Shown here in pieces: positions 11,996 through 23,374 of a stretch of DNA of 64,000 bases. The stretch is from the NCBI RefSeq assembly GCF_027409185.1, contig NC_084461.1, positions 145,807,001-145,871,000 on the forward strand, written 5' to 3'. The stretch is from Cynocephalus volans (Eukaryota; Chordata; Mammalia; Dermoptera; Cynocephalidae). Made by a program: the position numbers and the translations under genes. The notes below the pieces were generated by a model. The model ran no database searches, was not told where the DNA came from, and worked only from the letters and a program-made list of their open reading frames with translations. How positions within the stretch are numbered: the stretch's first letter is position 1; each line of letters opens with the position of its first letter.

Positions 11996-12125
11996 GTGCA
12001 ACTTGTCTTCCCAGGCTTCTCTTCCTCAACTCAGCTTTCTGAGTGAGTGATAACATGGTTTTGGGGAGAAAGGGCCAGGACCTCTAAAAGCTTCTCCCCC
12101 TCTTGGCTGCTCTGTAAGAGAATGG

Positions 12126-12485
12126 GACAGTTGTTCTAAGCCCCATTAGTTCAGTGTCTTCCTTCCTAAAATGGTAACTTGTTTTCTGCTTAGTGACTTA
12201 AGAGAATAATAAATGATAATTTGGAAGTCAAATTTAAAATGTTTAACGGTATTATATGATACAACTATAAAGTGGAAGCATACATTTTTAGTCAGTACCA
12301 GTTCTATCTGAGTCTTCTTTAAGGATTTTTGCAAAATGTCTGTTGTTTAATAAATAAAACCATAGTCATACTTTTCTACTGAACTCATAAAATAAAATAA
12401 CATTTACAAAAGGAGATACAAATGTTTGTTTATTTTATTCTTCCTACTTTAAATGATATGTCTTTACAATGAGTGTGTTGAGAAA
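12126..12485. other. Anonymous AT-rich DNA
   Basis: No gene or repeat was recognised between the L1 5' end and a MIR. Confidence 0.5.
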
Positions 12486-12625
12486 TCAGATTTCAGTTTC
12501 AATTATGTCATTTTTTATTTGGACACCTGGGGCAAAAACCTAACCTTCCATGGCCTCATTTTCCTCATCTTTAAAATGGGGGAAATAATATATGCTACAC
12601 AAACTCCATAAGGGGTTCATGTGGA
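12486..12625 (+). repeat. MIR fragment
   Basis: The MIR landmark 'ggcctcattttcctcatctt' followed by 'taaaatggggg' is well preserved, preceded by the 'ggacacctggggcaaaaacc' region. Confidence 0.7.
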
Positions 12626-12759
12626 GAAAACAAAATCTGTGACAGAACTTAGTTTAAAACAAAACAAAACAAAAAAGGTGTATTGCAATTATCTGTGGAG
12701 AAACGAAATAGCTCAGGCAAAAGTATGATTTTGAACAACCTAAGAGTCCAATAACAACA

Positions 12760-12890
12760 GGTATCATTTGTTACCATGCTTACCCCCTTCTGGACTCTGC
12801 TAAGTGCCTTATGTACCTGTCTCTCGATTACTCTGTGAGAAAGATACAAAGGACAAGAAAGTTTGAATAACTTAGTGAATGTTAATATGT
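12760..12890 (-). repeat. MIR fragment, minus
   Basis: The order 'ctgctaagtgccttatgtac', 'gattactctgtgagaaa' and a purine block is the reverse of a MIR 3' half. Confidence 0.5.
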
Positions 12891-14310
12891 CTTAAAACCA
12901 AGTTTTTCTACCCTCAGAATCCTTTAAATCACCCCCATGAACCTCTTTAATATGTTTGCCTTCTCTGTTCTTCTAACCCTTTAGGGTGATAATGTTTCAC
13001 AAAAGTTGCCTGTAAGTAACTGGGATGGGATTCTCATTTATCTCTGTAAATCACCTAACAGAAAATGTAAATAACTGAACATTTGTATATGTATGAAAAG
13101 ATAAACTGAAAATAAGATGACTAAAATTAAGAAGAGTATGGATTTAAGTCAAATCAAATTACATCTCATCTTTAAAATGAGCAAGATTGTCAGGGAGATA
13201 GATTTTGGAAGTATTTAATAAAAGCCATTGTCACTTGTAACACTTGTGGAAATGGTTACAGAAGAAATTTTAAATAAAGGAAGCAAAAATAAGTAGTATC
13301 TCATCTCAAGAACAGACTACTTCTCTCTTTGCTGTTATACAGTTATCTAAGTTAATAATTTTTTACTCATTGATCTTTAAAAAAATCACTTATTGGAAGT
13401 CATTTCAAAACCTTGCAGATTTGTTGTCATGTAGAGAAGTCAATGCTCTATGTTGGATTTAAGGTCTGGGCAACTATTTTCTTTTTAAACCAAATTCATG
13501 AGTGAGGAATTTGTCTTCTCTTTTTTTTCATTAAGGAAAACAAAGGCCTTGAGAGTTGTAATGTTTCAGAGTTTCTTAATTGACTTGATGGATTGCTCTT
13601 AATTGATTTAACATCTACAACTCATAGTTGGCCCACAGAGGTTGCAGCAGACAATGTGTTGGGAGCTAAGTGAATAGCAAAAAAGCTTTGTCTGCAGAGA
13701 CAAGTATTTAAATGCAAAACCAGAGTTACTTTTAAAGAAAAGATTGCAGATAACTTTTCTAGGAATGTCTTCTATAACTTAATTGCTATTATTGGAAGTG
13801 CTTTGTTTTATAGTTAAACAACTGCTGAGAGAATTTTACAACATAATTCAGATCCAAAAAATAAATTAACTCCATTGGATTTCAAGTTAATTTTTCACTA
13901 TGAAGATTTTTTGTCTTGGCCTTTTTTTCCCCTATTACTTTTTATACACCCTTTTAACGAAGTCTTCCACTACATAATTACCTACTCTTCCCTTTATGAC
14001 AGCAAGTTCAGACATTCACAGCTTTCTAGCACACTCACTTCCTCTGTGTATTCACTTAGTACCAGAAACAAAACACATAGAACACTGAACTCATTCGGCT
14101 TTTGAACACGCACTTACTTTTTCTCCTATCTGTTAATAGCAACACTGTTCTTTTGTGTGGTGGGAACTGTCTAAATAGTAGTCCAACCAAATCCCCTCAT
14201 CCTAGCATAGTTTTCTTCATTTCTTCATCTCCAAACCAAATGGAGAATATTAGGAACTTTCATTATGGACTCTTTTGAGATAAATCCCCTTAAAAGAGCA
14301 ACTGAATATC
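12891..14310. other. Anonymous DNA
   Basis: About 1.4 kb with no gene or repeat that I recognise. Short frames occur (13,875-14,105) but carry no known motif. Confidence 0.5.
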
Positions 14311-14319
14311 TTCCCAAGG

Positions 14320-14500
14320 TAGAGCTCTGATCAGGTCATTATCATGCTAACATGAAACAAAAAATTACTCTTAGTAGCCCCATTTCTTTTTGCTGAATAA
14401 TGTTCAAAAGTATTGATACTCAGTGCAATCTACAATCCACTATGATCTCATGCTTTTCTTATCCAGATTTTTTCTCATTCTTGTTACTCACCACAGATTC
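14320..14500 (+). repeat. L2 fragment
   Basis: The block 'agctctgatcaggtcattat' and the following 'ctcttagtagccccatttc' match the 3' region of LINE-2. Confidence 0.5.
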
Positions 14501-14739
14501 ATCAAGTACTAGAAGATACGCTAGGGTGTTCCTCAGCAGCCACAGGGGTGGTGGTGAGAGCGGTGGTTGGACTTGGCAGAGCAGTCAACAGAGTTCTGGG
14601 GCCCCATCCTGTCTTCCACCAGAATAGCTTCCTGTTTATCTAACTGATAAATAGAGCTGCCATTGAAGGTTTCATTTAGAGAAATGAAGTTTTAAAGATT
14701 GCTGCCTCTGGCAAACACTCATACCAAGCATGTCCAAAC
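14501..14739. other. Unassigned segment between L2 parts
   Basis: A G-rich stretch (14,525-14,610) separates two L2-like pieces and may be a separate insert. No TSD or family was identified. Confidence 0.35.
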
Positions 14740-15122
14740 TTTATGCCTGTTGCTTTCCTGCCCCCAAATGTTGGTGTGGGCTCTTTCCTCTTCCCTGAAG
14801 TCCTTTCACTCCAATGGTTGTCCATAAAAAAGTCAGTATCTTTCCAGTCCAAACTCAGGTGACTTTTTTTTCCAAGAAGGTTCCTTGTATTCTTCCTAGT
14901 GAACAAGGTATTCTCCCTACTCTGAACTTTCAAAGCACTTTGGATATGTTTCATTCTCCTTTGTATTGCAAATTCATGTGTGTGTTTTATTTCTTTTGTG
15001 TGGTGGAAGCTAGAAGCAATTTGATAGTAAAAATAGTGTCTTAATTTGTTTTCAGTGTCCCTGTAAGTTTACCATAGAGCCTTGAACCTAGTAAGTACTC
15101 AAATGTATTGACTGAATATATA
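14740..15122 (+). repeat. L2 3' end
   Basis: The order of an L2 3' end is visible: 'ctgaagtcctttcactccaa', then the 'caaactcaggtgac...aagaaggttccttg' region, and finally 'cttgaacctagtaagtactc' with a 'tgactgaata' tail. Confidence 0.6.
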
Positions 15123-16365
15123 ACAGAAAAGACGTTTAGACACCAGCACATCTTTTTCAGGCAACTCAGAGAAATTCATTACCTAGGAGTATCCCAGCAT
15201 GTGATATCACACCTTAAGTAATTTATAAGTAATTATGCTTGAAGAATCAAGAGAGTTTCTGTAAGGTGGTTATGTTTTAAAATATCCTGTTTTACTTATA
15301 TAAAAAAATATATTTTTATTAAAATATATTGCTTTTATATTTTATTTATATATAAAATTAGATGTATACACTAATATCTTAATATTTTATAATCTTCTCA
15401 AAATAAAGACAATAAAAACAACATTAGAGTGAATAGAAACTAAATAAGGTGTTATATTTTCTAAGTAACTTATTCCATATAAAACAGAAACTTGGAATAT
15501 ATTTGTTATGGAGCTCAACATTTTCTTTTAATAATCTACTTCATTTCTTAAAGTAACATGCTTGTCTTCTCTCTATTCTGCTGGCTCAAGCAGCATATGT
15601 CCTTTACCTTGAACGGATTATCCTCCAAGTGTTCTATGGAACTGTTCCTTCCTTTTGACATTGTTGTACGATTCTTGTTACTTTATGTTCTAATCAATCC
15701 ACACTGGCCAAAACTGCAATTACGATTAATCAATGTTCCTATCGACAGAGACAGAGCAATAATAAGAAACTGCTGATCAGTAATAAACATGTTTGGGCCA
15801 CATTTTATAAATAGCTTGCAATAAGGGAGGGCTGGTCTTATTGACTAACTCATAAATGACTTGCAATCTATTTTCAAGCCTTAACCAGGCAAGGGTATCT
15901 CAAAACAAACAGTAGAGAGGCTGTATTTCTAGTATGAAAAGCAAAACTCTGAAATTATTATTGACGGTGTGAGTTAAGTAGGAGTGCAGGTCGGGTACAG
16001 GGAATGGACATAGAATAAGTCAGGTTTATCCAATAATAAAATAATAGTATTTTGTATTTTAAAACTGTCCTCTAAACCTGATCTCACTTTAGTTTTCTAT
16101 CCAGTAATTAGGCCTCTTACATTCCCAAGATACATGGTCTTTTAAAAATTTTTTAACACATTACCTTTTACTTATTCCTCCAACTTGTTTATTCTTAGAA
16201 TGATAGTACTTTTAAATCTGCAGATTTTTCTTGAGTTTTTCTTCTTTTTTTCCCACATATTAAATCCAATCTAAGTGTTAAGTTCTACCTATATGTGGTT
16301 TCTGTTTGTCCAATGCATTTACTATCTACACTGTGCAATTAGTACATTGTAATATACTTGCCTAT
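15123..16365. other. Anonymous DNA with AT-rich patch
   Basis: 15,295-15,360 is a TA-rich low-complexity patch. 15,560-15,840 is higher in complexity, repeat-free to my eye, and carries homeodomain-like TAAT sites and a few CpGs. No gene was seen. Confidence 0.45.
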
Positions 16366-16369
16366 TCTC

Positions 16370-16520
16370 TAAATCCTTCATGGGTATTTCATTATCCTCA
16401 GTAAGACAGAAAGCTACTAAAAGACAGGAACTAGGTCTTAAACTTCATTCATATTCACACACTTCTCAGAGAATACTAAGCACAAAGTAGCTATTCAAAA
16501 TGACTTATTGAATGGTAGAC
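16370..16520 (+). repeat. L2 3' terminal fragment
   Basis: 'agaaagctactaaaagacag' and 'actaagcacaaagtagctat', then 'tgacttattgaatgg', reproduce the end of L2. Confidence 0.6.
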
Positions 16521-16995
16521 TTTATAGCTGGGATTGTAAACTCAGGCTTACAAGGGCCAAGTAGGTAACATGAACAAGTAAAATTGACAAATCTTTGATG
16601 TTAAAGGGCAACACAACTTCAAAATTGGAAAGACCTTGTAAATGAATGGGGACTGTGGTTACATGGAGAATATAGGCCCTGCCCCAAACAGTAGCTGCTA
16701 CTTAGTTCTAATTTTCTTTTGCCGGAGGAAACATGATCTCAGTATTATCAGATACTCTAGTTGTTCCACAGAAGGTACTGAAAAAGTGCTGTTAGAATTT
16801 CTTAATTTTAAATTTGGGCAATTATTTCAATTTCAACCTACTATAAAAGCAAATAATTCGATAATCTGTGGATTGCCTCTGTCCACATCCCACCAGTCAT
16901 GAATCACAGCTTTATAGGGAATTAATCCTAGTACATTGGAAATATTAGTGAATTTAACTTCTACAAGTTTGTCTATATAGCTGATAATTCAATGG

Positions 16996-17440
16996 TGTAG
17001 AGATAGGGCTAGGGTCTGGAGCTCACCGACCCCTCGAGCCTGTTCACAACCCTTCACACGCAGGTCTATGAACTGGGTAACCAGCAAAAAGGTCCTTGGA
17101 GCCTTGGCTGAAGTAGGAATAGTCTTTATTCAGCACACACAACCCTAGGAGCTAGGCAGTCTACAGAGAAACTAAAAACCCAACTGCTACCGGCAAAGTC
17201 CAAAGAGAAACTGAGCAGCTGCCAGCAGAATAAACATGTTCTATTTTTAGACTCGTGCTCTGCCAGCCAGCTCTGCTAACTGACTGTAGAACACACACTA
17301 GCAATTAACTAAAAAGATACATGTGTGCACATGCACACTAACTCCACCCACACACAGCTTGTAAACAAGAAATGTGCTGCTGGACCCCCAGCCAGACCTA
17401 AGCTGGGGGAGCCTGGCTAAATTATCCTATTTTCCCCACA
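16996..17440 (-). mobile_element. Solo LTR, copy A, 5-bp TSD
   Basis: The element runs TGTAGAGA...CCCCACA on the plus strand, giving TGT...ACA ends on either strand. It is flanked by AATGG at 16,991-16,995 and 17,441-17,445. A reverse-complemented AATAAA lies near 17,130 (in 'gtctttattcagcac'), so the LTR reads on the minus strand. Length is 445 bp. No internal retroviral genes flank it, so it is a solo LTR left by recombination. A related but shorter copy lies at 37,976-38,342. A 5-bp duplication fits ERVL-type elements, but the family is not identified. Confidence 0.78.
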
Positions 17441-17445
17441 AATGG

Positions 17446-18285
17446 AAATGTGCCAATTCTTAGGTGAAACTACATCAGTCTAGTACTTCTGATTTTCATA
17501 TTGACAGGTAAAAATTTTTTGAGTTAAAAGTGATGATTTCAATGGGAATTTTTCATGGCGTTTATTATGGAGAATCTCTTCAACTGAGGATGAAATCATT
17601 CTGAATTGCTATATGTAGTTATACTGCTTTTGAGGACAAAATACAGAACTAAACAAAAAATAATTGTTTCATAATATAAAATTAGAGAAAACATTTTCCA
17701 TTAAATTCTTCAGGAAATCTTGGAATTGCAAATATATTCTTGCTATGTTCCTCAACTATCCAATTTTTAGACTTTGACTCTTCTGTCCTAGCCACAGGGG
17801 GATGAAGGGAATGACAAAAAAAAAAAAAAGGCTTAAACTCTCTGTGTTTGTAGAAATGGGGAAAAGATAAAGAGAGAAAGAGGACTCTGACTCCTGCTTC
17901 TCAATGTTTTTCCACCAACTGATTAAACAAACAAAGAAAAACCAAATAAAACAACAACATAAAAAGCTATCACATTTAACGGAACAGAAAAAAAAAAGTG
18001 AAATTAACTCACTGTTAGCATGCTGGAACTATGTAAGAGTACAAACTTATTTCAAAAACATCCTCCAACACTTCCTTCTTGTTTGTGTATTATCTGCTAT
18101 TTGTTTTTTAAAGTGATGGTAAAAGAAGCCTATGAAAATAAGTTTTTGCCTTATCAAAAGGAACACATTCGAAAGAATTAGGAGGCAAAAGGCATATCCT
18201 TTTTCTTAATAAATGATACCTTTACTATGATATATGCTGCCTGGTGATGCACTATATTTACTTTAAATGAAATTCTTTGATGCAA
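17446..18285. other. Anonymous AT-rich DNA
   Basis: No gene or repeat was recognised. There is a poly-A run at about 17,816-17,829. Confidence 0.5.
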
Positions 18286-18540
18286 TATTGCTTTGATTTA
18301 TTGGGTGGTTTTTTGATTTAGTAGGAGACAGTTTTGAATCAGATGGTGGGGCTGATTTACTAGAGTAGGTATTTGATTTGATAGATGATGTATCTTCTTC
18401 AGTATTCAATAAGTAATGATTCAATAGTGTATGTCTGATTTGGTAAGTGAACTATTAGATTTGATTTTGATCTATTTTCTCAGTAAGAGATACATTTATT
18501 TTAATAGTTGATGTATCTATTTTAATACAAAATATGTCAA
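18286..18540. repeat. Degenerate short tandem repeat (TGATTT-TAG type)
   Basis: Words of the form TGATTTRNTAG, TTGATTTGATAG and TGATTCAATAG recur roughly every 17-27 bases from 18,293 to about 18,475, and the pattern then fades. It reads as a decayed minisatellite; the exact unit is unclear. Confidence 0.4.
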
Positions 18541-19384
18541 ATTCATGACTCCAAGTTCTTTTTTTCTGCACTTGTGATTTATGAGTTTTACTACTAATAT
18601 ATATGTTACAATTAAAGGTAGTATGGAACATTCATTGCAGTCTACCAAGGAATTAAATTATTCCAAAATCTATCTGAAAGTTTGTTTTTTCTCCTGATAA
18701 AATGTTTGCAGTTAGGTGGTAAAATAAGTCTCAGCTTTAGGAAAAGCAAACATATCTTTGGCAGAAACATGTTATGTGTGTGCCTATATGTGTCTTTGAA
18801 ATCAAAGTTAAATTATATCACACATTTAGGTTAATAAATTATTCCTTTCCCTTTCTTTCCCTCAAAGTGGCTACTCAGGTTTGCGTTCTGTTTTCATCTT
18901 CTCTAGGAGCTTGCTGGTGATTTTTTAATTTAGAAATACTGATAAGCCTACCTATTCCCTTTGTTTGGATTTACTTTTAGCTTTCCTTATCCTGACTTAC
19001 TTGTATAAACTTTATAGATTAATAAGTGAATTTCTGTAAACTTCAGATGATAATTCTACTTGACATGTTTTGAACCAACATTCATAATATTTGCTTAAGA
19101 TGTATCTCACTGGATCTGATTAGAAAAGCAACACATATTTATCACATAAATTGAAATATAAAATGTGACTAAGATTCAAAAGAAGTAAAATGCCTGATGT
19201 ATGTCATCCTAGAGAACTTCACAGAATCTAAGAAACCATAGTAAAAAAAGAGAATGAAACACAAATTAGGTTGTATGCTTGAATAATGATGTGGTCTGTT
19301 CCTTGGGTAGCTATGCTGGATTTTTGTTTCTTTTGTAATAAAGGCAAGTATAAATAAAGGCAAGTACAGCAGGAAAACAAGAAA
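18541..19384. other. Anonymous AT-rich DNA
   Basis: No gene or repeat was recognised. Confidence 0.5.
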
Positions 19385-19615
19385 CTCTGTGGTATATGGG
19401 TTACAGGACAGACTCTGGGGTCACCAGTCTGGTTAACAATCCTGGCTCTACCCTGACTAATTCTGTGCTCTTAGGGAGTCATTTAACCTATCATAGTGTC
19501 TCACTTTCTTCATTTTTAAATAAAATCTAGGATAGCTATTATGATTAATATTTGTAAAGGATCCAGAAGAATGCCTGGTGCAAGATAAGTACAATATGCA
19601 TTTGTTAAATGAAAA
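19385..19615 (+). repeat. MIR, nearly full length
   Basis: All MIR landmarks are in order: 'cagactctggggtcaccag', 'ctggctctaccctgac', 'gggagtcatttaacc', 'cactttcttcatttttaaat', 'tgcctggtgcaagataag', and 'tgcatttgttaaatg'. Confidence 0.75.
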
Positions 19616-20180
19616 TCAAACAAACATAAATAGGGTTTTCAGGAAACTGGAATGAAAGCTAATCATCATAGGAATTGAAAACTGCATAGTTATATTACAA
19701 AGAGAATTTGCATGATCTTGTTCTTTTACTAAAATGCTGAAATTATCCTGATATATGTATCAATGAATTACTGGATTAGGCATTGAGATTCTGCTAGACT
19801 ATTTGACTGATAAACTTGAAGATCTTAAACTGAATGTCCATGAGTAAGAGAAAGGACTAAATCAAATTTTGGTAATTTCTACCCTAGATTAAAAAACAGC
19901 AGTTAAAAAGAATAAAGAATAAATGAGCTCTACATGTATGGACATGGATATATGTGTGTGTATTAATTTAAAGTGATAAAATAAAAAGGTATGGTAATAT
20001 ATTCACTAATAATGGCATTTTTTCTTGAAAGGTTTAAGGGAATCAAAATAGTAATTGTCGAAGAAAAATTTAGCTTTATTCATAATGTTCTAATTTGCTA
20101 AAAAAAAAGTATTTCTGTATTACATTAACATTTAAAATTAATTTTGAAATTGAATATCTCATAAAAATGATCTAGCTTCT
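19616..20180. other. Anonymous AT-rich DNA
   Basis: No gene or repeat was recognised. Confidence 0.5.
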
Positions 20181-20185
20181 GAAAA

Positions 20186-20565
20186 AATATTTATTTACTT
20201 ACTTTTAATTGACATGTATTAATTATACTTATTTATGGGATACAGAGTTATATTTCAATACACGTATGCAAATGTATGAAGAACAAATCAGGGTAATTAG
20301 CATATCTATCACTGCAAAAATTTCTCTTTTCTTTGTGATGAAATCATTTGAGCTCCTCTCTTCAAGCCATTTGAAAACATACAATAATTTATGGTTAAGT
20401 ATAAATGCCTGTAGACCACTAGAACTTATTTTTCCTATCTAGCTGTAATTTCATAACTGTTAACCAACATCTCCCTATCCCTTTCTTCTCCCGCCCCTTT
20501 CCAGTCTCTAGTAACCACAATTCTACTGCCTACCTCTATAAGCTCAACTTGAAAAAAAAAAAAAA
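20186..20565 (-). mobile_element. L1 3' end fragment
   Basis: An antisense L1 3' UTR is present, with the 'tgggatacagagttatattt' block, 'gaacaaatcagggtaattag', and the C-rich 'ccaacatctccctatccctt' and 'agtctctagtaaccacaatt' blocks. Truncated; no TSD was resolved. Confidence 0.7.
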
Positions 20566-20799
20566 TACTAAATCAGTTTTGATCAGTCATTATTTTTGCT
20601 ACCATGCTGTTCAGTTAGCCTAAACTAAGAAAAATATCTTTATATGACTATTCACATTGTAATTTTAAAAATACCTTAGTGCAGAATTTCTTTAAAGTTT
20701 ACCCTTGTAAATTTGCCACCTACATGGAAGTCTACCTGAAGTTGACGTCATCGATGGAATCAGTCTTCTGCTTTTTTTTTTAAAGGATAACCAACTATA

Positions 20800-21075
20800 T
20801 TATTCTAGGAAATCTCTAGGAATGTATTCTCAGCCTGCGCAATATCACCCCTAAGGGGTCAAAAATTGGTTCTTGGTAGTGGTGGTGGTGGAAGTCTTAT
20901 TCTTGCTCTCTTTATGTATGTGCAACCCACAGGTATATATATGGCACCTAAATAGATATATAGTATATCTGTAATGTTACTATTTCATGGGGGAAAGTGG
21001 TAACTAGGAAATATGCCTACAAAAGCTCTTTAGAGGAGCAACGATGAAGACAAGGTTGAGAAGTGCTGCTCTAGG
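20800..21075. repeat. Possible ancient hAT-like DNA transposon remnant
   Basis: The phrases 'atcacccctaaggggtcaaa' near the left and 'gacaaggttgagaagtgctg' near the right recall short non-autonomous mammalian DNA transposons. No terminal repeats were verified. Just to the left, a perfect CRE-like TGACGTCA lies at 20,743-20,750, in plain sequence. Confidence 0.35.
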
Positions 21076-21360
21076 GGGTTGAAAATACACTTCCTTTTAA
21101 ATATTCCATGATTCATTATATGTTGTAATACTGCATTATGGCATATAATCTGGGCAAGACATGAGACTATAAAGAACATTGTTGATGGTAATGACAAAAA
21201 AAGCTCTTGTAAATTCCACATTTGTTTACAGCCTTAAAGTGCCATTGGAGAGAGAGCTAAAATCTAGTGGGAATTCTATAGGGAAGTCACATGCTTCTTT
21301 CCAGTCACTCAGACAACCCAAGCCTAGGGCAATGGGGATGAACTATAGAAGACTCATTAG

Positions 21361-21462
21361 ACCTGCTCCGTTTCTGACCTGGGCTGGTTCACCCCTCCTT
21401 AGGCAACCCAGGGGTCCCCCACTCCCAGGAGGTCACCATATTGATGCCGAACTTAGTGTGGA
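21361..21462 (-). pseudogene. RN7SL-like: 7SL (SRP) RNA fragment, tailless retrocopy
   Basis: The minus strand reads as the S domain of 7SL, the RNA of the signal recognition particle. It contains AAGTTCGGCATCAATATGG, the GGTGACCTCC block, TTGCCTAAGGAGGGGTGAAC and GGAAACGGAGCAGGT-like sequence with few changes. Only about 102 of roughly 300 nucleotides are present; the Alu domain and the 3' end are absent. The fragment is flanked by TATAGAAGACTCATTAG at 21,344-21,360 and TATAGAAGACTCCTTAG at 21,463-21,479 (16 of 17 identical). There is no A-tail at the 3' side. It is not a gene and not a SINE; it is a retroposed internal piece. Identification is firm from recalled human 7SL. Confidence 0.88.
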
Positions 21463-21588
21463 TATAGAAGACTCCTTAGGAATAGCAAAGGGAATATCGT
21501 CCACATCTTAGTATGTGTTTAATAGTATCAGTGATGCACTCCCATGAAACCTAATCGACTCACTGCTTAGAAAAACTACCTTCATGTC

Positions 21589-21992
21589 CACTGTGGATTG
21601 ATTGTGTCCCCCAAAGTTTACGGATTAGAAGCTTAATTCCCACTGTAACTGTTGAGGGTGAGAAATCCTATTATGGTAATTGAAGTGTGGGGCCTTGAAG
21701 CGGTGATTAGATTGTAGGACCATGCCGTAGTGAATGGATTAATAATGGTGGTCGGCAGAGTGGTTCTGACAGCTTTAAAAGGAGAGCACATGAGAGTCTC
21801 TCTCTTTCTGCCCCTCAACTTCTGTCATGTGAGACCCCTGCACTGCTATAAAGCCACCACCAAAGAAGACCCTCTCCCGATGTATTCCTTGGGCTTTGGA
21901 TTTCCCAGCCTCTGACACTGTAAGCAATAAATTTTGTTTTCTTAAAAACCACCCAGGTATTATGTTATAGGCAAGAGAAACAGACTAAGACA
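21589..21992 (+). mobile_element. MaLR-type LTR (MLT1/MST-like), 5-bp TSD
   Basis: The element starts near 'gtggattgattgtgtccccc' and ends 'cagactaagaca'. It has the AATAAA of the LTR near 21,927 and the conserved 'ctttggatttcccagcctct'. ATGTC flanks it at 21,584-21,588 and 21,993-21,997. The first two bases are CA instead of TG. It is 404 bp with no internal part, so it is a solo LTR. Its text closely follows the reversed LTR at 61,255-61,642, suggesting one subfamily. Confidence 0.8.
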
Positions 21993-22187
21993 ATGTCTTA
22001 AAAATGATCTACATTTTCTTTTCAGAAATAAGAATCTTACTAAAAAAATCAATATAATGTATTTTGTTCCCAGAAGAAACATGTTATCATTTTAGAAGGA
22101 AAATAAATAAATAAATACAAACTTCGTGTTTAGTAAGCAGAGCAGAAGTAACTGCACATCCAGGGCTGACCTGATGCCAGCCGTCAT

Positions 22188-22300
22188 GCTGAGCACTTAC
22201 AAGCAAACTCCGCCTGACAAGGTAGCAGTTCCTACTTGACAGAGGAGGACACAGAAGTTTGGAGGGTTGAAGAAAAGGTTACATGACTATTTCTCAGGGC
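22188..22300 (-). repeat. MIR fragment, minus
   Basis: 'gctgagcacttacaagcaaa', then 'gtagcagttcctac' and 'gaggaggacacagaagtt', give the reverse MIR order, diverged. Confidence 0.45.
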
Positions 22301-22614
22301 TAACATTAAATATATGACTATAACAGAAGGAAGATTGGGATAGATGATCTCAAAGATCCCATTTAACGCCAACTTTCTAAAATTTGCATTATCTTATGCA
22401 TTTTTATTGCAAATGCAATCCTTGGTTATGCACATATCCAGACAGATACTCTGGCTCACAATTGTACAGTTAGGGAGCAGAACTGTCATTTACCTTCGTG
22501 CTCTTCAGTCCCTGCTTGTGACCTTAAGGCAGAATTTCCTTTCAACACTCTGCCACTCTCTCCCTCCCCATCCCCTGTGGTGCTGTCCTTCTGGAAACAG
22601 TACTACTAGGAATA

Positions 22615-22865
22615 GGGGAATAACAATGGTGGTAAACACTAGCATTATCTTACATTTACTGTGCCACATGTTATCTCATTTAATTCCTGAACAACCCCTC
22701 ACAATAACTTGCGAAGACGTACTATCATCATCTCCATCTTATGGATGAGGACACTGAAGCACAGAGCAGTTGAGTAACTTGTTAAGTAGTAGTTAAAATT
22801 TCACAGCTAGTAAGTGATGAAAATGGAATTCTAAGAACCCAAACAGTCTGACTACAGAATATCAT
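22615..22865 (-). repeat. MIR, minus, well preserved
   Basis: 'ttatctcatttaattcctga', 'catcttatggatgaggacac', 'cacagctagtaagtgatg' and 'cagtctgactacagaat' reproduce a reverse MIRb over nearly its full length. Confidence 0.75.
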
Positions 22866-23374
22866 TGAAGAGTTAGAGGGAGCTGATGTGAAGGAGGCTA
22901 GAGGCAGATGAGAGGCATTTCTTCAAAAAGCAGTTCACCTACTTCTTTCCCCTCAAATTCATCCCCTAAATGACTCCTAACAAGCAGGCAGCCCACATCT
23001 CTTCAGCATCTTCCTCCAGCCTCCCAGCTCTACCTTTTTCTTCACTAAGTAGCTCTACACCCATGCTAGCATTATCAGCTGTGCTTTGTCATTTGGTTTC
23101 TTCCATTCTTTTGCTCTACGCATTACGCTAACCCCACAGGCAATAATAAAAGTCCTGAGTGATGCAGAACAAAAACAGAATCTGCTTCAGCAAGCTGAAG
23201 ATCGAAAGATGGTGGACTTTTACACTTTCAAAATTTTGTCAATATCATATGAACATACCAAAACCGTACGAAATACAGAAAAAGCAATTAACATGCACAG
23301 TTATTCCAAGCAGTCTTCAACACTCTCTAGGTGTCCCTAACCATGATCCCAAATCCTCTGCTTAGACTGTGATA
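22866..23374. other. Anonymous DNA
   Basis: No gene was recognised. The pyrimidine-rich part at 22,940-23,060 could be old L2, but this is not supported well enough to call. Confidence 0.4.

Larger units (their letters stand above)
5510..12125 (-). mobile_element. Nearly full-length L1 (LINE-1), defective
   Basis: A complete L1 layout is readable on the minus strand. The T runs and 3' UTR lie at 5,510-5,821. The ORF2 stop is near 5,822 and ORF2 runs to about 9,650. ORF1 spans about 9,810-11,356, and a GC-richer 5' UTR extends to about 12,125. A second L1 (9,996-10,682) interrupts ORF1; without it the host is about 5.9 kb, close to the usual 6 kb. ORF2 is split over at least seven frames, and its catalytic FADD is FAVD, so the copy cannot work. 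No convincing target-site duplication was found at the outer ends, so the limits are approximate. It is younger than the L1M-like scraps elsewhere because long stretches still read through. Confidence 0.9.

Noticed and set aside
20743-20750. Perfect CRE-like TGACGTCA
   Set aside because: A single 8-bp motif with no promoter context is expected by chance.
21179-21511. 110-codon frame rich in Pro and Arg
   Set aside because: It crosses the antisense of the 7SL fragment and its TSDs, so it cannot be an old coding gene.
22344-22748. 134-codon open frame
   Set aside because: No known domain; its end runs into a reverse MIR, so it is chance.
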